Below are positions 5,814-6,756 of a DNA stretch of 6,756 bases, one piece after another. The notes below the pieces were generated by a model. The model did not search any database. It had not been told where the DNA came from and worked only from the letters and a program-made list of their open reading frames with translations. The stretch lies in NCBI GenBank assembly GCA_012837395.1, contig DURF01000026.1, forward strand, positions 1-6,756, given 5' to 3'. Every line of letters starts with the position of its first letter. The stretch's first letter is position 1. Both the position numbers and the translations under genes were made by a program. This stretch comes from Acholeplasma sp. GTDB taxonomy: Bacteria > Bacillota_I > Bacilli_A > Acholeplasmatales > Acholeplasmataceae.

Positions 5814-6305
5814 ATGAAAGAAATTTTATCTGGTGAACAAGTAAAAAGAACATTGAGAAGAATGACTCATGAAATTATTGAAAGAAATAATAACTTAGAA
5901 AATATAATTTTAGTAGGCGTTAAATCTAAAGGTGTTCCCATTGGATTAGAAATTAAAAACAATATTAAAGATTTCACTAATATTGAAATTCCTTTTTATG
6001 AACTTGATATATCATCATATCGGGATGATAAAGATATAAAGGGCTTAGAAAACAAATTTAATGTATTTAATAAACATGTCATCTTAATTGATGATGTTTT
6101 ATATACAGGCAGAACAGCAAGAGCTGCAATGGATGCTTTAATCGATTTAGGTAGATTTAATCGATTAGAGTTTTTAGTTTTAATTGATCGTGGTCATCGC
6201 GAATTACCAATTAGGGCTGATTATGTTGGTAAAAATTTACCAACTAATAAAGAGGAAAGAATTGTTCTTAATACGAACGATTTAAGTATTAACATAATAA
6301 AGTAG
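5814..6305 (+). CDS. pyrR: PyrR, UMP-dependent pyrimidine RNA-binding attenuation regulator
   Basis: A 163-residue protein of the type I phosphoribosyltransferase fold. The PRPP-binding motif VILIDDVLYTGRTAR (89-103) and the PyrR-specific stretch DRGHRELPIRADYVGKNLPT (125-144) are clear; the N-terminus shows RRMTHEIIERN (15-25) and ILVGVKSKG (32-40). PyrR binds a loop in pyrimidine mRNA leaders when UMP or UTP is high and promotes transcription termination. Many members also have weak uracil phosphoribosyltransferase activity (uracil plus PRPP to UMP), and the motif here is intact. It is shorter than B. subtilis PyrR (about 180), mainly because the stretch between YRDD (69-72) and the PRPP motif is about nine residues shorter by recall. 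An RNA target is visible in the divergent uraA leader, which supports the regulatory role. Its own leader is too short for an attenuator. The next gene starts 7 nt downstream, suggesting cotranscription. Confidence 0.96.
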   Translation: MKEILSGEQVKRTLRRMTHEIIERNNNLENIILVGVKSKGVPIGLEIKNNIKDFTNIEIPFYELDISSYRDDKDIKGLENKFNVFNKHVILIDDVLYTGRTARAAMDALIDLGRFNRLEFLVLIDRGHRELPIRADYVGKNLPTNKEERIVLNTNDLSINIIK

Positions 6306-6312
6306 GTGCAAG

Positions 6313-6756
6313 ATGATATTAAATGATGTATTTATTAATGTAAATTTATTTACTCCAGAAAAATCCAACAAAGAAACAACTTTAATATTTACACATGGAC
6401 TTGGTGAATATTCAAAATCATATGTTGAAGTAGCAAACTTTTTTAAAGAAGAAGGTTTTAATGTTATTACATATGACATAAGAGGTCATGGTAAGAGTAG
6501 TGGAAAAAGAGGTTATATAAAAAGTTATCAAAACTTTTTAGATGATTTAAAAGAATTAGTTAATTATGCATATAATAACACTAAAAAAGTATTTTTAGTT
6601 GGTCATAGTATGGGAGGTTTAATTACAAACCTTTATACAAGTTTAAATAATAATGTTGATGGAGTAATTATTACTGCATCGCCAACAACATATTTAAATG
6701 ATATAAAGTTTTTAAGGTTTGTTCCTAAGTTTTTAATTAATAATAAAAAATTTAGA
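6313..6756 (+). CDS. Alpha/beta hydrolase, monoacylglycerol lipase/lysophospholipase-like, N-terminal part
   Basis: The first 148 residues of a gene that runs off the window. The alpha/beta hydrolase fold shows as the strand LIFTHGLGEYS (24-34, HG forming the oxyanion hole), then YDIRGHGKSSGKRGY (54-68), and the nucleophile elbow VGHSMGG (96-102) with the catalytic serine at 99. The HGLGEYS and DxRGHGxSxGxRGY pattern is typical of the serine aminopeptidase S33/Hydrolase_4 group, which includes monoacylglycerol lipases and PldB-type lysophospholipases. The catalytic Asp and His would lie beyond the window. There is no signal peptide or membrane segment, so it is probably cytosolic. ATG at 6313 is preceded by AGGTG (6304-6308), partly inside the pyrR stop, and lies 7 nt after pyrR. 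Cotranscription with pyrR is likely. The substrate is uncertain: a lipid monoester is the family guess. Confidence 0.88.
   Translation, partial: MILNDVFINVNLFTPEKSNKETTLIFTHGLGEYSKSYVEVANFFKEEGFNVITYDIRGHGKSSGKRGYIKSYQNFLDDLKELVNYAYNNTKKVFLVGHSMGGLITNLYTSLNNNVDGVIITASPTTYLNDIKFLRFVPKFLINNKKFR

Noticed and set aside
6282..6479. Open frame of 65 codons on the - strand across the pyrR/hydrolase junction
   Set aside because: Overlaps two genes with clear family motifs on the + strand and shows no motif of its own.

Overview
The window looks like chromosomal DNA of a low-GC, Gram-positive-derived bacterium. The DNA is strongly AT-rich, codons end in A/T, and Shine-Dalgarno sites are strong (AAGGAGG, AAAGGAG). 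Tryptophan is encoded by TGG and no TGA is read through, so the code is the standard bacterial one. All the proteins are Bacillota types. A mollicute relative that kept the standard code, such as an Acholeplasma-like lineage, fits well; a low-GC Firmicute cannot be excluded. This placement is inference. Nothing in the window suggests a mobile element, phage, CRISPR array or tRNA/rRNA gene.

Positions 1-4144 (+ strand) look like the end of one operon: the 3' end of an ABC exporter half-transporter, a complete second half-transporter whose start overlaps it by one base, then a ydbS-ydbT pair of membrane proteins with bacterial PH (DUF304) domains. The two ABC subunits carry complementary degenerations: Asp at the catalytic-Glu position in the first, and LSMGQ as the signature in the second. 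This is the pattern of an asymmetric heterodimeric exporter. YdbS/YdbT homologues in Bacillus subtilis are linked to envelope stress and antimicrobial resistance, so the cluster may be an export plus membrane-protection unit. A strong hairpin at 4152-4179 ends this operon and also the convergent uraA gene.

Positions 4193-5813 hold a uracil-type NCS2 permease on the - strand with a regulated leader of about 130 nt. The leader contains a recognisable PyrR binding loop (CC-NGNGAG core), an intrinsic terminator, and a 7-base segment that can pair with either the binding loop or the terminator arm. This is a PyrR attenuator. The regulator gene, pyrR, is divergently transcribed from 5814. Its promoter lies back to back with the uraA promoter, and its leader is only about 12 nt, with no room for an attenuator. 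The likely circuit is that UMP-bound PyrR, encoded on one side, terminates transcription of the uracil importer on the other.

Positions 6313-6756 hold the start of an alpha/beta hydrolase (monoacylglycerol lipase/lysophospholipase type), 7 nt after pyrR and probably cotranscribed with it; it runs off the window. The most informative finding is the fully readable PyrR attenuator. No wholly new system is evident.
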